In this document: piece by piece, positions 1 through 7,797 of the stretch | How positions within the stretch are numbered: the first letter of the stretch is position 1 | Layout: the number at the start of each line of letters is the position of its first letter | NCBI GenBank assembly: GCA_902810745.1 | Contig: CADDYW010000007.1 | Span: forward strand, 1 to 64,000 | Reading direction: 5' to 3' | From: Chloroflexota bacterium | Lineage (GTDB): Bacteria; Chloroflexota; UBA6077; FW602-bin22; CADDYW01 | DNA: 64,000 nt | The notes under the pieces: model-generated | What the model was told of the DNA's origin: nothing | Databases searched by the model: none | What the model saw: the letters and a program-made list of their open reading frames with translations, nothing else | Made by a program: the position numbers and the translations under genes

Positions 1-75
1 TACGCGTACGACGCCTTCGGAGCGGTGCGCTCGCAGACGGGCAGTGTCACCAATCCCTGGCAGCTCATCAGGGGG
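1..75 (+). pseudogene. Rhs/YD-repeat protein fragment (3' remnant at window edge)
   Basis: The first bases translate in frame 1 as YAYDAFGAVRSQTG followed by NPW, which is the signature of the YD/RHS repeat core (YxYDAFGxVxxxTG...NPWxFTGE). After NPWQ the expected FTGE continues instead as LIRGENG and then low-complexity Arg/Pro sequence to a stop at 205-207, so the homology ends near base 75. No C-terminal toxin or RHS-associated core follows. I infer a broken or truncated Rhs/YD gene entering from the left; whether the upstream part is intact cannot be seen. It could alternatively be a short displaced repeat fragment. Confidence 0.5.
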
Positions 76-103
76 GAAAATGGTGCGGTCGGTGCCAATC
101 GCC

Positions 104-1351
104 TCACGGCGCGCCCGGTGCAGCCTCGGGCGCCACGTTCCGATCCCCGACCCCGCTCTCGTTTCTCGCAAGGATCTGCTGCGCCGTCTCGTCGCGGTGC
201 TTCTTGAGGTACTTCATGAACGGCGTACCGCCGGTGCCGTAGTGCGTGGTGTTGTAGGAGCCGTGCTGCGCCTGCTTGTGGATGTAGATCGCGGCGTATT
301 CGAGGTGCTTTGCCCGAAACGCTTCGACCAGGTGGACGCAGGCGTTGTAGACGTCCCGCAGGCTCGCGTCGCCTGACTCCTGGACGAACGCACGAATCGA
401 GGGGCCGGACTCGATCCGGGCCAGGAACGCGCGATGGCCGACCGGCATGTAGTCGCGCATCTTATTCAGGTAGACGCGGAGATCGTCCGGCGAGTGCACG
501 ATGCCGAGCGCCGCGTCGAGCGCGGGCACGATCGTGCTTTGCGCGCCGGTTTCGCCATAAAAGGTCTGGGGCCGACCGGCGTAGGCCTCGACGCCCTCGT
601 ACACGACTGGAGTCTCGGAGAAGCCATGAATGTACGGGCGCACACGGTTGAAGTAGATGTAGGGGTCGCAGTTCTCCGGCATGCGCAGCAGGATCGCGTA
701 CATCGCCTCGATCGCGGCGTGGATGGTGCGCAGGTTCGCTTCCAGCGACGGCGCATCTCCCCGGGCGACCGCGTCCTGTGCCGCGAGCATCGCACGGAGC
801 GCGGGAGCGGCCTGAGCTTCGATGGCGATGTGAACCGCGACGAACCATTCCTCGTCGAGCCCGCCGAGGAAGTTCTGCAAGAGCGCGATGTTTCCCAGCT
901 CGATCGGGCCAGCCTCGTCGATTCGTCGCCAGTTGTCGAGCGCGTACGAGGCGTACGAAAGAACCGGCGGTCGACCCAGCTTCTGGGCGACCTGGTACCA
1001 CGGAATTGCCACGCTGGCCGGAATCAATGTCTGGGCGGTTTCGCGCCAGCGCTCCCAGACGTATCCGTGGCCAAGGAACGAAAGCAGGAGCATTGCTCGA
1101 TCAAGCTCGCGCCAGGTGAGCGATGAGGGGTCAAGAATCGGCAGGCGCCGAAGCACCGATCGAACGCGCTGGGTGGCCAGCAGTTTTGGCAGATCCGCGG
1201 CGATCTCCTCCCAGATCGCGAACTCCGCGGGGAGGCGGCGCAACGGGTCCTCCGACGGGAGAAAGCCGCGCTCGGGATCGGCCGCATAGCGGTGCAGGTC
1301 GTCGTGGCGGACGTGCGAGTACCGGGATGAGCTATCCGGAAGCGTCGACAT
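104..1351 (-). CDS. Indoleamine 2,3-dioxygenase-like heme protein
   Basis: Likely cleaves the indole ring of tryptophan (or a related indole) to N-formylkynurenine with O2 and heme b in the cytoplasm. About 415 aa, the usual size of the family. The C-terminal family signature is present: FRAKH around residue 349 (counted from the ATG at 1351), where the His is the proximal heme ligand, followed by YIHKQ, and a GTGGT motif near 372-376 that lines the active site. An in-frame TTG at 1372 is the other possible start; neither start has a clear Shine-Dalgarno, so the N-terminus is uncertain. It stands alone between an Rhs remnant and a dispersed repeat; no kynurenine-pathway gene is adjacent. Family call is firm; the exact substrate is not proven, because some bacterial members act poorly on tryptophan. 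Confidence 0.85.
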   Translation of the reverse strand: MSTLPDSSSRYSHVRHDDLHRYAADPERGFLPSEDPLRRLPAEFAIWEEIAADLPKLLATQRVRSVLRRLPILDPSSLTWRELDRAMLLLSFLGHGYVWERWRETAQTLIPASVAIPWYQVAQKLGRPPVLSYASYALDNWRRIDEAGPIELGNIALLQNFLGGLDEEWFVAVHIAIEAQAAPALRAMLAAQDAVARGDAPSLEANLRTIHAAIEAMYAILLRMPENCDPYIYFNRVRPYIHGFSETPVVYEGVEAYAGRPQTFYGETGAQSTIVPALDAALGIVHSPDDLRVYLNKMRDYMPVGHRAFLARIESGPSIRAFVQESGDASLRDVYNACVHLVEAFRAKHLEYAAIYIHKQAQHGSYNTTHYGTGGTPFMKYLKKHRDETAQQILARNESGVGDRNVAPEAAPGAP

Positions 1352-1547
1352 ATCGACAGATGCGACGTGCAATCCGCGTGCCCGTGACTGACCGCTTCCC
1401 GGCCTCCTGCCTTCTCATCCCGATACGGGTTCGACGAACGGTGGTGCAGGGTCCTCCCGAGCGCCAGCGGAAGATCGCTGGGATGGGCCGCGCCGGGTCG
1501 GAGAGTTCTCGCGGCGGCTCCGGATCTCGGGGGCGAACCAATGGCCC

Positions 1548-1720
1548 TTACCGCATCGAGGAGAAAGGCTGAGCTGCCGGGGAGGTGGCTAACTCTCTCC
1601 TTCCGGGAGGGGGCCGGGGTGAGGGCCAGAGTCCGCGGCATAACCTATGATCTCCGCCCCTCACCCTTTCCCACGAGGGGATTGGACGGCTGCCGGCTTG
1701 TTCATACTACCCGGTGCTCG
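1548..1720 (-). repeat. Dispersed ~180-bp palindromic repeat, copy 1 (inverted)
   Basis: Read on the minus strand this matches the copies at 43032, 52943 and 57252 over nearly the whole length: the left end GAGCACCGGGTAG, then GGCAGCCGTCCAATCC, the paired GGTGAGG/CCTCACCCC arms, GGCAGCTCAGCCTTTCT and the right end CTCGATGCGGTAA. It holds no coding sequence. It lies in the 400-base space between the dioxygenase start and the downstream methyltransferase stop. This copy lacks the CTAG at the left end seen in the other three. Together with a few bases on each side it accounts for the whole non-genic stretch 1352-1749; nothing else is evident there. Confidence 0.85.
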
Positions 1721-1749
1721 AAATCGGGAAGCGGTATGACGCCGCGCTC

Positions 1750-2535
1750 CTACCGTTGCTTCCTCGCCTTGAGCGCCAGCTTCTGATCGCTGTACGACAC
1801 GACCTGACCGTTGGCGTCGACCACGATCGCGAACGCCGCGCGAGCCGCGGGGGGCGCGTCGCGGAAGGTCTGCTCCAGCTTCCGGCGCGACGCTTCGGGC
1901 GTTCGGGCGCGCTCGACCCAGCTCGCAAAGGCGTGGGTTTTCGGAAAGAGGTACTCGGCTTCGACGGCGAGATCCGCGTCGGTCAGCAGGCGGTGCCAGT
2001 CGCCAACGCGGAGGGACTGAACGTGGGTTGCATCGCGCAGGCGCTCGGCGTCATTCAGAAATTCCGCGAGCGCGGGATCCTCGGGCGCGACGCTGTCCTC
2101 GAGCAGGAAGACGCCACCCGGCCGAAGCACGCGCGCCACCTCGGCGACGAACCGCGCGACGTTCGTGAAATGGTGCGGCGCAATGCGGCACGACACGGTA
2201 TCGAACGTCTCATCCGGAAACGGCAGGTCTTCGGCGTCGGCGCGTCGGAACTCGACGTTGGCGACCCCGCGGCTCTGGATGAATGCCTGGGCGGTCGCGA
2301 GCATGCGATCGGTCAGATCGGTGGCGATGACGCGGCCGTAGAGCGGCGCGAGCGCTAGCGCGGTGTGACCGGCGCCAGTCGCGACGTCGAGGGCGATCCG
2401 CTCCGGTCCTCCCTCCGCCCAAGCGACGAGCTGTTGCAGGTCGTCGCCGGTCGCGTGGCTCACCGACCTGACGTAGTATTCGGCTGCCGCTCCAAACTGC
2501 GCCTGAACTCGCTGCTTATGGCTCGCATTATCCAC
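1750..2535 (-). CDS. Class I SAM-dependent methyltransferase (UbiE-like)
   Basis: A 261-aa soluble methyltransferase. Motif I is LDVATGAGHTALAL, followed by an acidic residue at the end of strand 2 (ATDLT) and ADAEDLPFPDETFD, the classic motif II region of UbiE/COQ5-type enzymes; HHFTN and LRPGG follow. The start is a GTG at 2535 preceded by GGGAGGAG with 6-nt spacing; a longer in-frame reading to 2754 lacks conservation and a ribosome site. Substrate unknown; arsenite, menaquinone-precursor and small-molecule methyltransferases share this fold. It is a single gene followed by the copy 1 repeat. Confidence 0.8.
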   Translation of the reverse strand: MDNASHKQRVQAQFGAAAEYYVRSVSHATGDDLQQLVAWAEGGPERIALDVATGAGHTALALAPLYGRVIATDLTDRMLATAQAFIQSRGVANVEFRRADAEDLPFPDETFDTVSCRIAPHHFTNVARFVAEVARVLRPGGVFLLEDSVAPEDPALAEFLNDAERLRDATHVQSLRVGDWHRLLTDADLAVEAEYLFPKTHAFASWVERARTPEASRRKLEQTFRDAPPAARAAFAIVVDANGQVVSYSDQKLALKARKQR

Positions 2536-2910
2536 GGTAGGCTCCTCCCGACGGCCGCTTTTCGCGATCGACTGGTCGATCAATACGACGGGCCCCGCGT
2601 CGTCCTCCACCGAGACGGCTATGGTCACGTCACCTTGGCGGGTGTCGTCGACACGCGAGCCCGGACCCCGTGGGCCCGGTGAATCGTCATTGACCGGGCA
2701 TTCTGAGGCCTGTAGTGTGATAGGGTTTTCGCGTGACGGGTCATGCGCTATCATCCATCAGCATCAGCGAGAGACGTCTGGACTTCGCCGTGGCAGGTCA
2801 GACCGTCGTCCCCGAGGCTCGGGATGCGGCGGATGGCATAGGTGTAAGACTCCCTCCGGATTCCGTCTGACGACCATAGTGATGTGTTGAGCAGAAATTG
2901 ATGGGTGGAC

Positions 2911-2953
2911 GCATTTGGGAAAATTGGCCCGCAGGGCCAATTTTCCCAAATGC
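2911..2953. repeat. 43-nt perfect palindrome (20-bp arms, GCA loop)
   Basis: GCATTTGGGAAAATTGGCCC at 2911-2930 is followed by GCA and then its exact reverse complement at 2934-2953. It sits alone in a roughly 500-base gap between the divergently transcribed methyltransferase and cytochrome P450. There is no T tract on either side, so it is not a typical intrinsic terminator; its position between divergent genes fits an operator, a transcript-end hairpin or a small inserted element. I see no gene in the rest of 2536-3050. Confidence 0.8.
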
Positions 2954-3050
2954 TACCCCTCATCTTTCCGTTGGCAGGGCAATAGTATGTTAGCAGATCG
3001 ACGCCAGTCTGCCCTGGCGCAGCAGCCCAAGGCGGGGCTGACGAGGTTGC

Positions 3051-3085
3051 CAAAGGAGTGACCAATGAAGGTGATGAGAAGATGA
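3051..3085 (+). promoter_or_regulatory. Possible six-codon upstream ORF coupled to the P450 gene
   Basis: The strong ribosome-binding sequence AAAGGAG (3052-3058) is ideally placed for an ATG at 3065, which opens a six-codon frame (MKVMRR) whose TGA at 3083-3085 overlaps the P450 ATG at 3082 (ATGA). The P450 start itself has only the weak AAGGTG upstream. This geometry suggests translational coupling, or simply a chance frame in a leader. No regulatory role is shown. Confidence 0.3.
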
Positions 3086-4455
3086 CGAAGAGCTACGCCG
3101 AGGTTCCCGAAATCTTTCCGCCCGAGAACATCGGGCCGAGCGGCCAGGTGGCATCGTACCTGGCGCAGATGGCGATCCAGCACGGCCCGCTGTTCCGGTG
3201 GCTGATGCGACGCGACCCCAACAACCCGGTTGAGCTCCTGTTCATGGTGGGGCCCGAGGCCAATCGCTTCGTGCTGCACACCCATCGAGAGCACTTCAGT
3301 CACGATCGGGGCTGGACGCCCATCGTGGGAGAATGGATGGGGCACGGCCTGCTGAACATGGATCCGCCCGAGTGGACGCTGCACCGACGCATGATGAACC
3401 CCGCATTCACCAGCGCCTATCTCGCCGCGTACCTGCCGCTGATGCACCGGGTGATCGAGGAGCGGACCCGCGACTGGGGCGAACGCGGAGAGGTCGACCT
3501 GTACAGCGAGGCCCGTGAGATCACCTTCGACATCGCGGCGACTGCACTGGCCGGCTTCAAGACCGGCGCCGAGGTCGACCATCTGCGAGGGCTGTTCTAC
3601 ACGCTGATCAAAGGGCCGAACCTGCAGGAGGAAAGCTGGGAGCATTTCCTCGAGCGGCGGGTTCAGATCATCGCCGAGCTCGACGGGATGCTGCTTCCGC
3701 TGATCGCGCAGCGGCGCGAGCAGCTCCGGCGCGAGGGAACGACTGGCCAGATCCGCGACGTTCTTGGGATGATCGTCGAAGCTCGTGACGAGCAAGGGCA
3801 GGCTTTCAGCGAGGAGCAGGTTCTGGCCCACGTGAAAATCCTGCTCGTCGCCGGCCACGAGACGACGACGACGCTGAGCACCTGGACGCTGTACCTGCTC
3901 GCGATGCATCCGGAGTACCGCGATCGGGTAATGGCGGAGATCGATGCAGTCGACGGCGGTGGTGCAGAGCCCTTATCGTTCGAGGCGATTCGCAGCCTCA
4001 GGGTGCTGGAGAACGTGGTCAAGGAAGCTGGCCGCCTCTACTCGCCGGTGCTCAGTGTGCCGCGCGGGGTGCTGAAGGATTTCGAGTTTGCTGGCTATCA
4101 CGTGCCGGCCGGTGTTCAGGTGCGTCTCTCCCTGGCCGCGTGTCACCGCTTACCGCACGTCTTCCGAAATCCGGACGTCTTCGATCCAGAGCGCTTCGAG
4201 CCACCGCGCGAGGAGGACAAGCGCACTCCCTATGCGCTGGTAACCTTCGGCGGCGGCCCTCGGGTCTGCATCGGGATGGGCTTTGCTCAGGAAGAGATCA
4301 AAGCGCTGGTCGCGCACGTGCTGCGCCGCTACCGGCTCGAGGTCGTGGATCCCAGCGAGGTGATTCACTCGGATTGGCTGGTTGCCTATCTGCCTGGCGG
4401 CTGCCGTGTGCGGGTCATCCCAATCGACAGCAGGACCTGGCAGGTGCCCGCGTAG
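3082..4455 (+). CDS. Cytochrome P450 monooxygenase
   Basis: A soluble bacterial P450 of 457 aa. Visible hallmarks: the I-helix oxygen-binding segment AGHETTTT, the K-helix ExxR as EAGR, and the heme loop FGGGPRVCIGMGFA with the axial thiolate Cys near residue 396. No membrane anchor. Length and the Glu-Thr-Thr in the I helix resemble the bacterial CYP102/CYP4-like lineages that act on fatty acids or terpenoids, but the substrate cannot be read from the sequence. ATG 3082 was chosen over an in-frame GTG at 3058 because the GTG overlaps its own Shine-Dalgarno. No ferredoxin or reductase gene is adjacent, so electron partners must be elsewhere. Confidence 0.92.
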   Translation: MTKSYAEVPEIFPPENIGPSGQVASYLAQMAIQHGPLFRWLMRRDPNNPVELLFMVGPEANRFVLHTHREHFSHDRGWTPIVGEWMGHGLLNMDPPEWTLHRRMMNPAFTSAYLAAYLPLMHRVIEERTRDWGERGEVDLYSEAREITFDIAATALAGFKTGAEVDHLRGLFYTLIKGPNLQEESWEHFLERRVQIIAELDGMLLPLIAQRREQLRREGTTGQIRDVLGMIVEARDEQGQAFSEEQVLAHVKILLVAGHETTTTLSTWTLYLLAMHPEYRDRVMAEIDAVDGGGAEPLSFEAIRSLRVLENVVKEAGRLYSPVLSVPRGVLKDFEFAGYHVPAGVQVRLSLAACHRLPHVFRNPDVFDPERFEPPREEDKRTPYALVTFGGGPRVCIGMGFAQEEIKALVAHVLRRYRLEVVDPSEVIHSDWLVAYLPGGCRVRVIPIDSRTWQVPA

Positions 4456-4475
4456 CACGGCAGTAGAGCCAGTTA

Positions 4476-4515
4476 CGTCCCGTTTACGGTGGGCTACCAC
4501 GTCCGTAACGGGACG
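4476..4515. terminator. Hairpin after the P450 gene, no U tract
   Basis: CGTCCCGTTTACG pairs with CGTAACGGGACG (4504-4515) with one bulged T; the loop is about 15 nt. It lies 20 bases past the P450 stop and before the ferritin-like gene. There is no following T run, so a terminator role is only inferred from position. Confidence 0.4.
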
Positions 4516-4596
4516 GGCCAATCATGGCTTCTGGAGAGATCGACTAGGGTCGATCTCATGACGCCAGGAATACTGGCCCTACCGGGAGGCGTGGAC

Positions 4597-4998
4597 ATGA
4601 ATACGCAGACGCGCGAGAACCTGCTGGCAGCGATGCGCGGCGAAGCGTTCGCCTTTGCCAAGTATATGCTCTTTGCCGAGCACGCGCGGAAGAGCGGGCG
4701 CGCAGACTTGGCGGATCTGTTCCAGCGGACTGCAAACATCGAGCGCTTCGAGCACTTCGCGGAAGAGGCCGAGCTGCTGGGTCTCGTCGGGACCGATGCC
4801 GAGAACCTGCGCGACGCGATCGCGGGCGAGACATATGAGGTCGAGACGATGTATCGTCAGTTCGCCGAGCAGGCCACGGCGCTCGGGGACCACGAGGCAG
4901 CGGAGCGATTCGTCGAGGTGCGCCAGGACGAGATGCAGCATCGCGACGCGTTCACCGAGGCGCTTGAGAGGCTCTCCCTCACCGCGCAAGCGAGCTGA
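4597..4998 (+). CDS. Ferritin-like/rubrerythrin-type diiron protein
   Basis: A 133-aa four-helix protein resembling rubrerythrin-fold demi-ferritins. Two helix pairs can be traced: the first carries GEAFAFAKY and later IERFEHFAEE, the second carries GETYEVETMY and RQDEMQHRDAF, giving Glu and His residues in the ExxH-type positions that bind a diiron site. There is no rubredoxin domain. The likely role is peroxide reduction or iron handling in the cytoplasm. The ATG at 4597 is preceded by GGGAGGCG; a longer reading to 4489 has no support. It may be cotranscribed with the P450, though a hairpin lies between them. The 200 bases downstream to 5200 hold nothing I recognise. Confidence 0.8.
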   Translation: MNTQTRENLLAAMRGEAFAFAKYMLFAEHARKSGRADLADLFQRTANIERFEHFAEEAELLGLVGTDAENLRDAIAGETYEVETMYRQFAEQATALGDHEAAERFVEVRQDEMQHRDAFTEALERLSLTAQAS

Positions 4999-5200
4999 AG
5001 CCGCCGAGCGCTCGCGCACACGCCCATCGGCCTGCAGCTAGCGGATAGACGCCGTGTTGCTGTGCGCGGTGGTGTCCGCCCTGCAGGCGCGACTCGTTCT
5101 CCCAAGGAGCGAAGCCGGATCAAGGCAGACGCGGGGATCTGCCCTTGCCGGTCGGGTCGGCTCGGGGAGAGAGCTTAATGGCGCTCGATCCGTTCAGGGC

Positions 5201-5839
5201 CTACCCCTGCCGGTCCGGGCGGTCCTCGTGGCCGCCCGCCTCCGGCCTGGTCGAACCATCGCCCCGGACACGTGCTCGGGCGGCGACGTACCGTCGAAAG
5301 GTCTCGCCCAGCACCACTGGATCTTCGAGAAGGTAGGGAACCCTGGCGTTCTCTGGCCCGATCCGAACGCGCAGGAGGATTGGGCCGGTCGCTGCCCGAC
5401 AGCGGGCTAGCTCGTGCTCGAGCGACGCCAGGTCTTCGACCTCCGCCGCATCGATCCCACAGCCGCGGGCTACCGCGCAGAAGTCGATCGCTTCCGAAGC
5501 CGTCTTCTGGCCGCCGGTCGCCGCGTAGGTTCCGTTATCCAGGACCAGCAGCACGAGCTTACGCGGCTTCAAGAGCCCGATCGTGGCGAGCGTCGAGAAT
5601 CCCATCAGCAGGCTCCCATCGCCCTCGATCACCAGGCACTTCTCGAACGGCGCATCGTCCAGGCCCAGGCTGAGCCCCAGGCCGATCGCGGGCGGCAGCC
5701 CCATCGAGTCGAGAACGTAGAGGTGATTGTCCGAGCGGGCGATTGCCGCGAGCTCGCGTGTCGTTGCGCCGAGGGTGACAACCGTGGGCTCGTCGGGAAA
5801 CGCCGCGACGATGGCTCTGAGCGCTTCGAGTCGAGTCAT
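5201..5839 (-). CDS. ThDP-dependent decarboxylase, beta/ThDP-binding subunit (sulfopyruvate decarboxylase ComE-like)
   Basis: About 212 aa, the C-terminal (pyrimidine/pyrophosphate) half of a ThDP enzyme as a separate polypeptide. The ThDP motif is clear: EGDGSLLMG with the closing LDNGTY about 25 residues later; GLPPAIGLGLSL is the preceding conserved strand. The last ~25 residues are low-complexity. Its ATG overlaps the TGA of the upstream alpha subunit (ATGA at 5841-5838), so the two are translated together. By family, the pair resembles sulfopyruvate decarboxylase (ComD/ComE) of coenzyme M synthesis and phosphonopyruvate decarboxylase; which 2-oxo acid is used cannot be told from sequence. 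As bacteria of this type are not known to make coenzyme M by this route, a sulfonate, phosphonate or other oxo acid is equally possible. Confidence 0.8.
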   Translation of the reverse strand: MTRLEALRAIVAAFPDEPTVVTLGATTRELAAIARSDNHLYVLDSMGLPPAIGLGLSLGLDDAPFEKCLVIEGDGSLLMGFSTLATIGLLKPRKLVLLVLDNGTYAATGGQKTASEAIDFCAVARGCGIDAAEVEDLASLEHELARCRAATGPILLRVRIGPENARVPYLLEDPVVLGETFRRYVAARARVRGDGSTRPEAGGHEDRPDRQG

Positions 5840-6357
5840 CACGGCTGCCCTCCCATGAGATCGCAAAAGACGGCGACGGGACGCCGCGTGACGCGGCTGT
5901 GCTCGAACGCTTTGGTGACGGTCGAGGGCCAGAGGTCGAGCGGGACGCGGCCGTCGAGCGCAAAGTAGCGCAGGCCGGCGGCATCGGCGATTGCCTCGAC
6001 ACGCTCGCAGAAGGTGTGGATCATCGAGTTGTACTCGTTGAGGCCACCACGGCGCGAGACGAGCAAGAAGAGGGGGATGTGGTAGGCCGCGGGGAATGTG
6101 TTGAGCGCCGTGAGCAGATTGCCCAGCCCGTTGTCCTGGATCACTAGGGCGGCACGGCGGCCGGCCAGGGCTATCCCCGATGCGATGCCAACCGCTTCCT
6201 CCTCCCGCGTGACCGGAAAGGTGCGTGGGCGCGCCTTCTGCTCCAGGTGGCGCAGGATGCCTGCCAGTGTGCTGGACGGAAGGTGCAGGACGAAGTCGAG
6301 GTCGATCGCGTCAAGTCCGGCGATCACTGCCAGGCTACGCTCCTGCGGACTGCTCAT
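5839..6357 (-). CDS. ThDP-dependent decarboxylase, alpha subunit (sulfopyruvate decarboxylase ComD-like)
   Basis: A 172-aa protein matching the N-terminal (pyrimidine-binding) half of ThDP decarboxylases. The conserved TREEEAVGIASG segment contains the Glu that activates the ThDP aminopyrimidine ring, and IQDNGLGNLLTAL with IPLFLLVSRRGG is the ComD/Ppd signature region. It must pair with the downstream beta subunit to form an active site at the interface. Its ATG overlaps the stop of moaE (ATGA at 6357-6354) and its own stop overlaps the beta start, so moaE-alpha-beta form one translation-coupled set. The linkage to molybdopterin synthase genes is unusual and hints at one transcript rather than one pathway. 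Confidence 0.8.
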   Translation of the reverse strand: MSSPQERSLAVIAGLDAIDLDFVLHLPSSTLAGILRHLEQKARPRTFPVTREEEAVGIASGIALAGRRAALVIQDNGLGNLLTALNTFPAAYHIPLFLLVSRRGGLNEYNSMIHTFCERVEAIADAAGLRYFALDGRVPLDLWPSTVTKAFEHSRVTRRPVAVFCDLMGGQP

Positions 6358-6779
6358 TCAACCCATTCCTCGCCGTCTGGACCAATCTCCTTCTTCCAGA
6401 TCGGGACCTCCTCTTTCAGCCGATCGATCGCGTATTCACAGGCTTCGAAGGCCTGCTTCCGATGCGGCGTTCCCACGGCGATAACCACGCTCGGTTCGCC
6501 GACGGCAAGACGGCCAACACGGTGGGTCATTGCCACGCGGTCGATCCCCCAGCGGCGGCGAATCTCCTCGGCGATCTCGGCCATCTTTGCCTCGGCCATC
6601 TCCTGGTACGCCTCGTAATGCAGGTAGCTGGTCCGGCGCCCGCTGAGGGCATGGTCGCGAACGACGCCGTAGAAGACGCAGATCGCGCCGTTTCCCGGAT
6701 GCTCGACGCGGCGGATCACTTCATTCGCGTCGATCGGGTAGTCGACGACCTGAAACGGTCGATCGATCTCGGTGACCAC
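6354..6779 (-). CDS. moaE: Molybdopterin synthase catalytic subunit
   Basis: MoaE, 141 aa, the large subunit that uses two MoaD thiocarboxylates to convert precursor Z (cPMP) to molybdopterin in the cytoplasm. The family signatures are GAICVFYGVVRDH near residue 32-44, YLHYEAY, HRVGRLAVGE and VGTPHRKQAFEACEYAID, and the catalytic Lys-containing stretch EEVPIWKKE near the C-terminus. The GTG start at 6779 is preceded by GGAGGGG. It lies 2 bases after the moaD stop and overlaps the ComD-like start. Confidence 0.95.
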   Translation of the reverse strand: MVTEIDRPFQVVDYPIDANEVIRRVEHPGNGAICVFYGVVRDHALSGRRTSYLHYEAYQEMAEAKMAEIAEEIRRRWGIDRVAMTHRVGRLAVGEPSVVIAVGTPHRKQAFEACEYAIDRLKEEVPIWKKEIGPDGEEWVE

Positions 6780-6781
6780 GG

Positions 6782-7102
6782 TTATCCCCTCCCGCCGGCG
6801 ACAGGTGGGATCAAGGCTACCTCGTCGCCGTCGTGCAGAATGGTAGATCGGGCGGCGTACTGACGGTTGACCGCGAATCGTGCCACGTCGATGGTCCTTT
6901 CGAGGTCAGGGGATTCGCGGCAGAGAGCCAGCGCCAGATCCTCGACGGTAGCGCCGTCAGGGAGATCCAGGGTGAGATGGTCGGTTCCCAGCCTTTCCCG
7001 ATGAGCGGCAAAGAGGCGTACGTGAATGTGCAATCTAACCTTCTCTGCACCGAATTCGTGATGCTCTGACGATAGCGCGGCCGGCGCTCCTGCTTCAGTC
7101 AC
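6782..7102 (-). CDS. moaD: Molybdopterin synthase sulfur carrier subunit with extended C-terminus
   Basis: A ubiquitin-fold MoaD protein of up to 106 aa. The core VRLFAAHRERLG, LDLPDGATVEDL and AVNRQYA...L.DGDEVALIPPV is typical. MoaD normally ends exactly in Gly-Gly, whose last carboxylate is adenylated and thiolated; here the reading ends in PPVAGGRG, two residues (Arg-Gly) past the GG. Either the tail is trimmed before activation, or the enzyme tolerates it, or the terminal glycine of RG is used. The start used here is a GTG at 7102; the first ~20 residues are outside the conserved fold and a start closer to the VRLHIHVR strand is possible. Confidence 0.88.
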   Translation of the reverse strand: MTEAGAPAALSSEHHEFGAEKVRLHIHVRLFAAHRERLGTDHLTLDLPDGATVEDLALALCRESPDLERTIDVARFAVNRQYAARSTILHDGDEVALIPPVAGGRG

Positions 7103-7115
7103 TCGTCATGATTCC

Positions 7116-7535
7116 TCATTTGGGAGGAATGATCAACTGTTGACCCTGGGCAAGATTGTTAGGGTCGCTCAGGTGATTCGCCTGAGCGATCGCGTCAGGC
7201 GATACCCCGAATTGGCGGGCGATCGCACTTAGAGAATCGCCCGCGCGAACGACGTAGGTGATCTTCGTCGGAGTTGGCGTGCCCGTTGGCGTCGGGCAGG
7301 GCGATGGCGTCGGCGTCGACGTCATCGTGGGCGTCATCGTCACGGTCGCGGTCGGCGTGGGAGGAGCGGGCGTGAACGTCACCGCTGGCGCCACGGTCGC
7401 AGTCGGCAGGGCTTGCCCCTCCGGGATCGGCGACGCGGGCGGATGATTTTCTGCCTGCACCAACGTCGCGCCGGCGTAACCGAATGCGATGGCCAATAGG
7501 AGCGCGATAATCTCGGTCACGGTGGTTCGAGTCAT
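7116..7535 (-). CDS. Membrane-anchored or secreted LysM-domain protein
   Basis: A 139-aa protein with an N-terminal hydrophobic segment (EIIALLLAIAFGYAGA, about residues 8-24) that acts as signal or anchor, a 50-residue Thr/Pro-rich linker of repeating TPTxT units, and one LysM domain at the C-terminus (YVVRAGDSLSAIARQFGV...LAQGQQLIIP). LysM binds GlcNAc-containing glycan such as peptidoglycan, so the protein should sit on the outer face of the membrane. The ATG at 7535 has GGAG 8 nt upstream; a longer reading to 7595 is not needed. It is 13 bp upstream of moaD and on the same strand, but its function is unrelated; an ATTCCT/AGGAAT inverted repeat lies in that gap. Confidence 0.8.
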   Translation of the reverse strand: MTRTTVTEIIALLLAIAFGYAGATLVQAENHPPASPIPEGQALPTATVAPAVTFTPAPPTPTATVTMTPTMTSTPTPSPCPTPTGTPTPTKITYVVRAGDSLSAIARQFGVSPDAIAQANHLSDPNNLAQGQQLIIPPK

Positions 7536-7797
7536 CACATTCTCCGGCACATGACTTGCTCGTCCCGTCGAGGCAAGCGGAGAAACCCGGAACACCGCGT
7601 CCTGTCACCGATGATCGCTCCAGCCTCGCCGGCCCTCTTCACCTCGGCAGATTCTCGGCAAGCCCGGCCCAGTTCGCAGCTCGTGCGGATAGATCTTACG
7701 ACGCGTCTGACCCTTCCGGGTACGGCGTCGAGGGGGGCGGCTGGATTTGGTCGAAGCAGCCCGGGCTCGCCAATCTGCGAGGAGATCTGGCAAAGTG

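Noticed and set aside
2751-3065. 104-residue minus-strand frame in the large gap
   Set aside because: No conserved pattern, no ribosome site, and it crosses the perfect palindrome.
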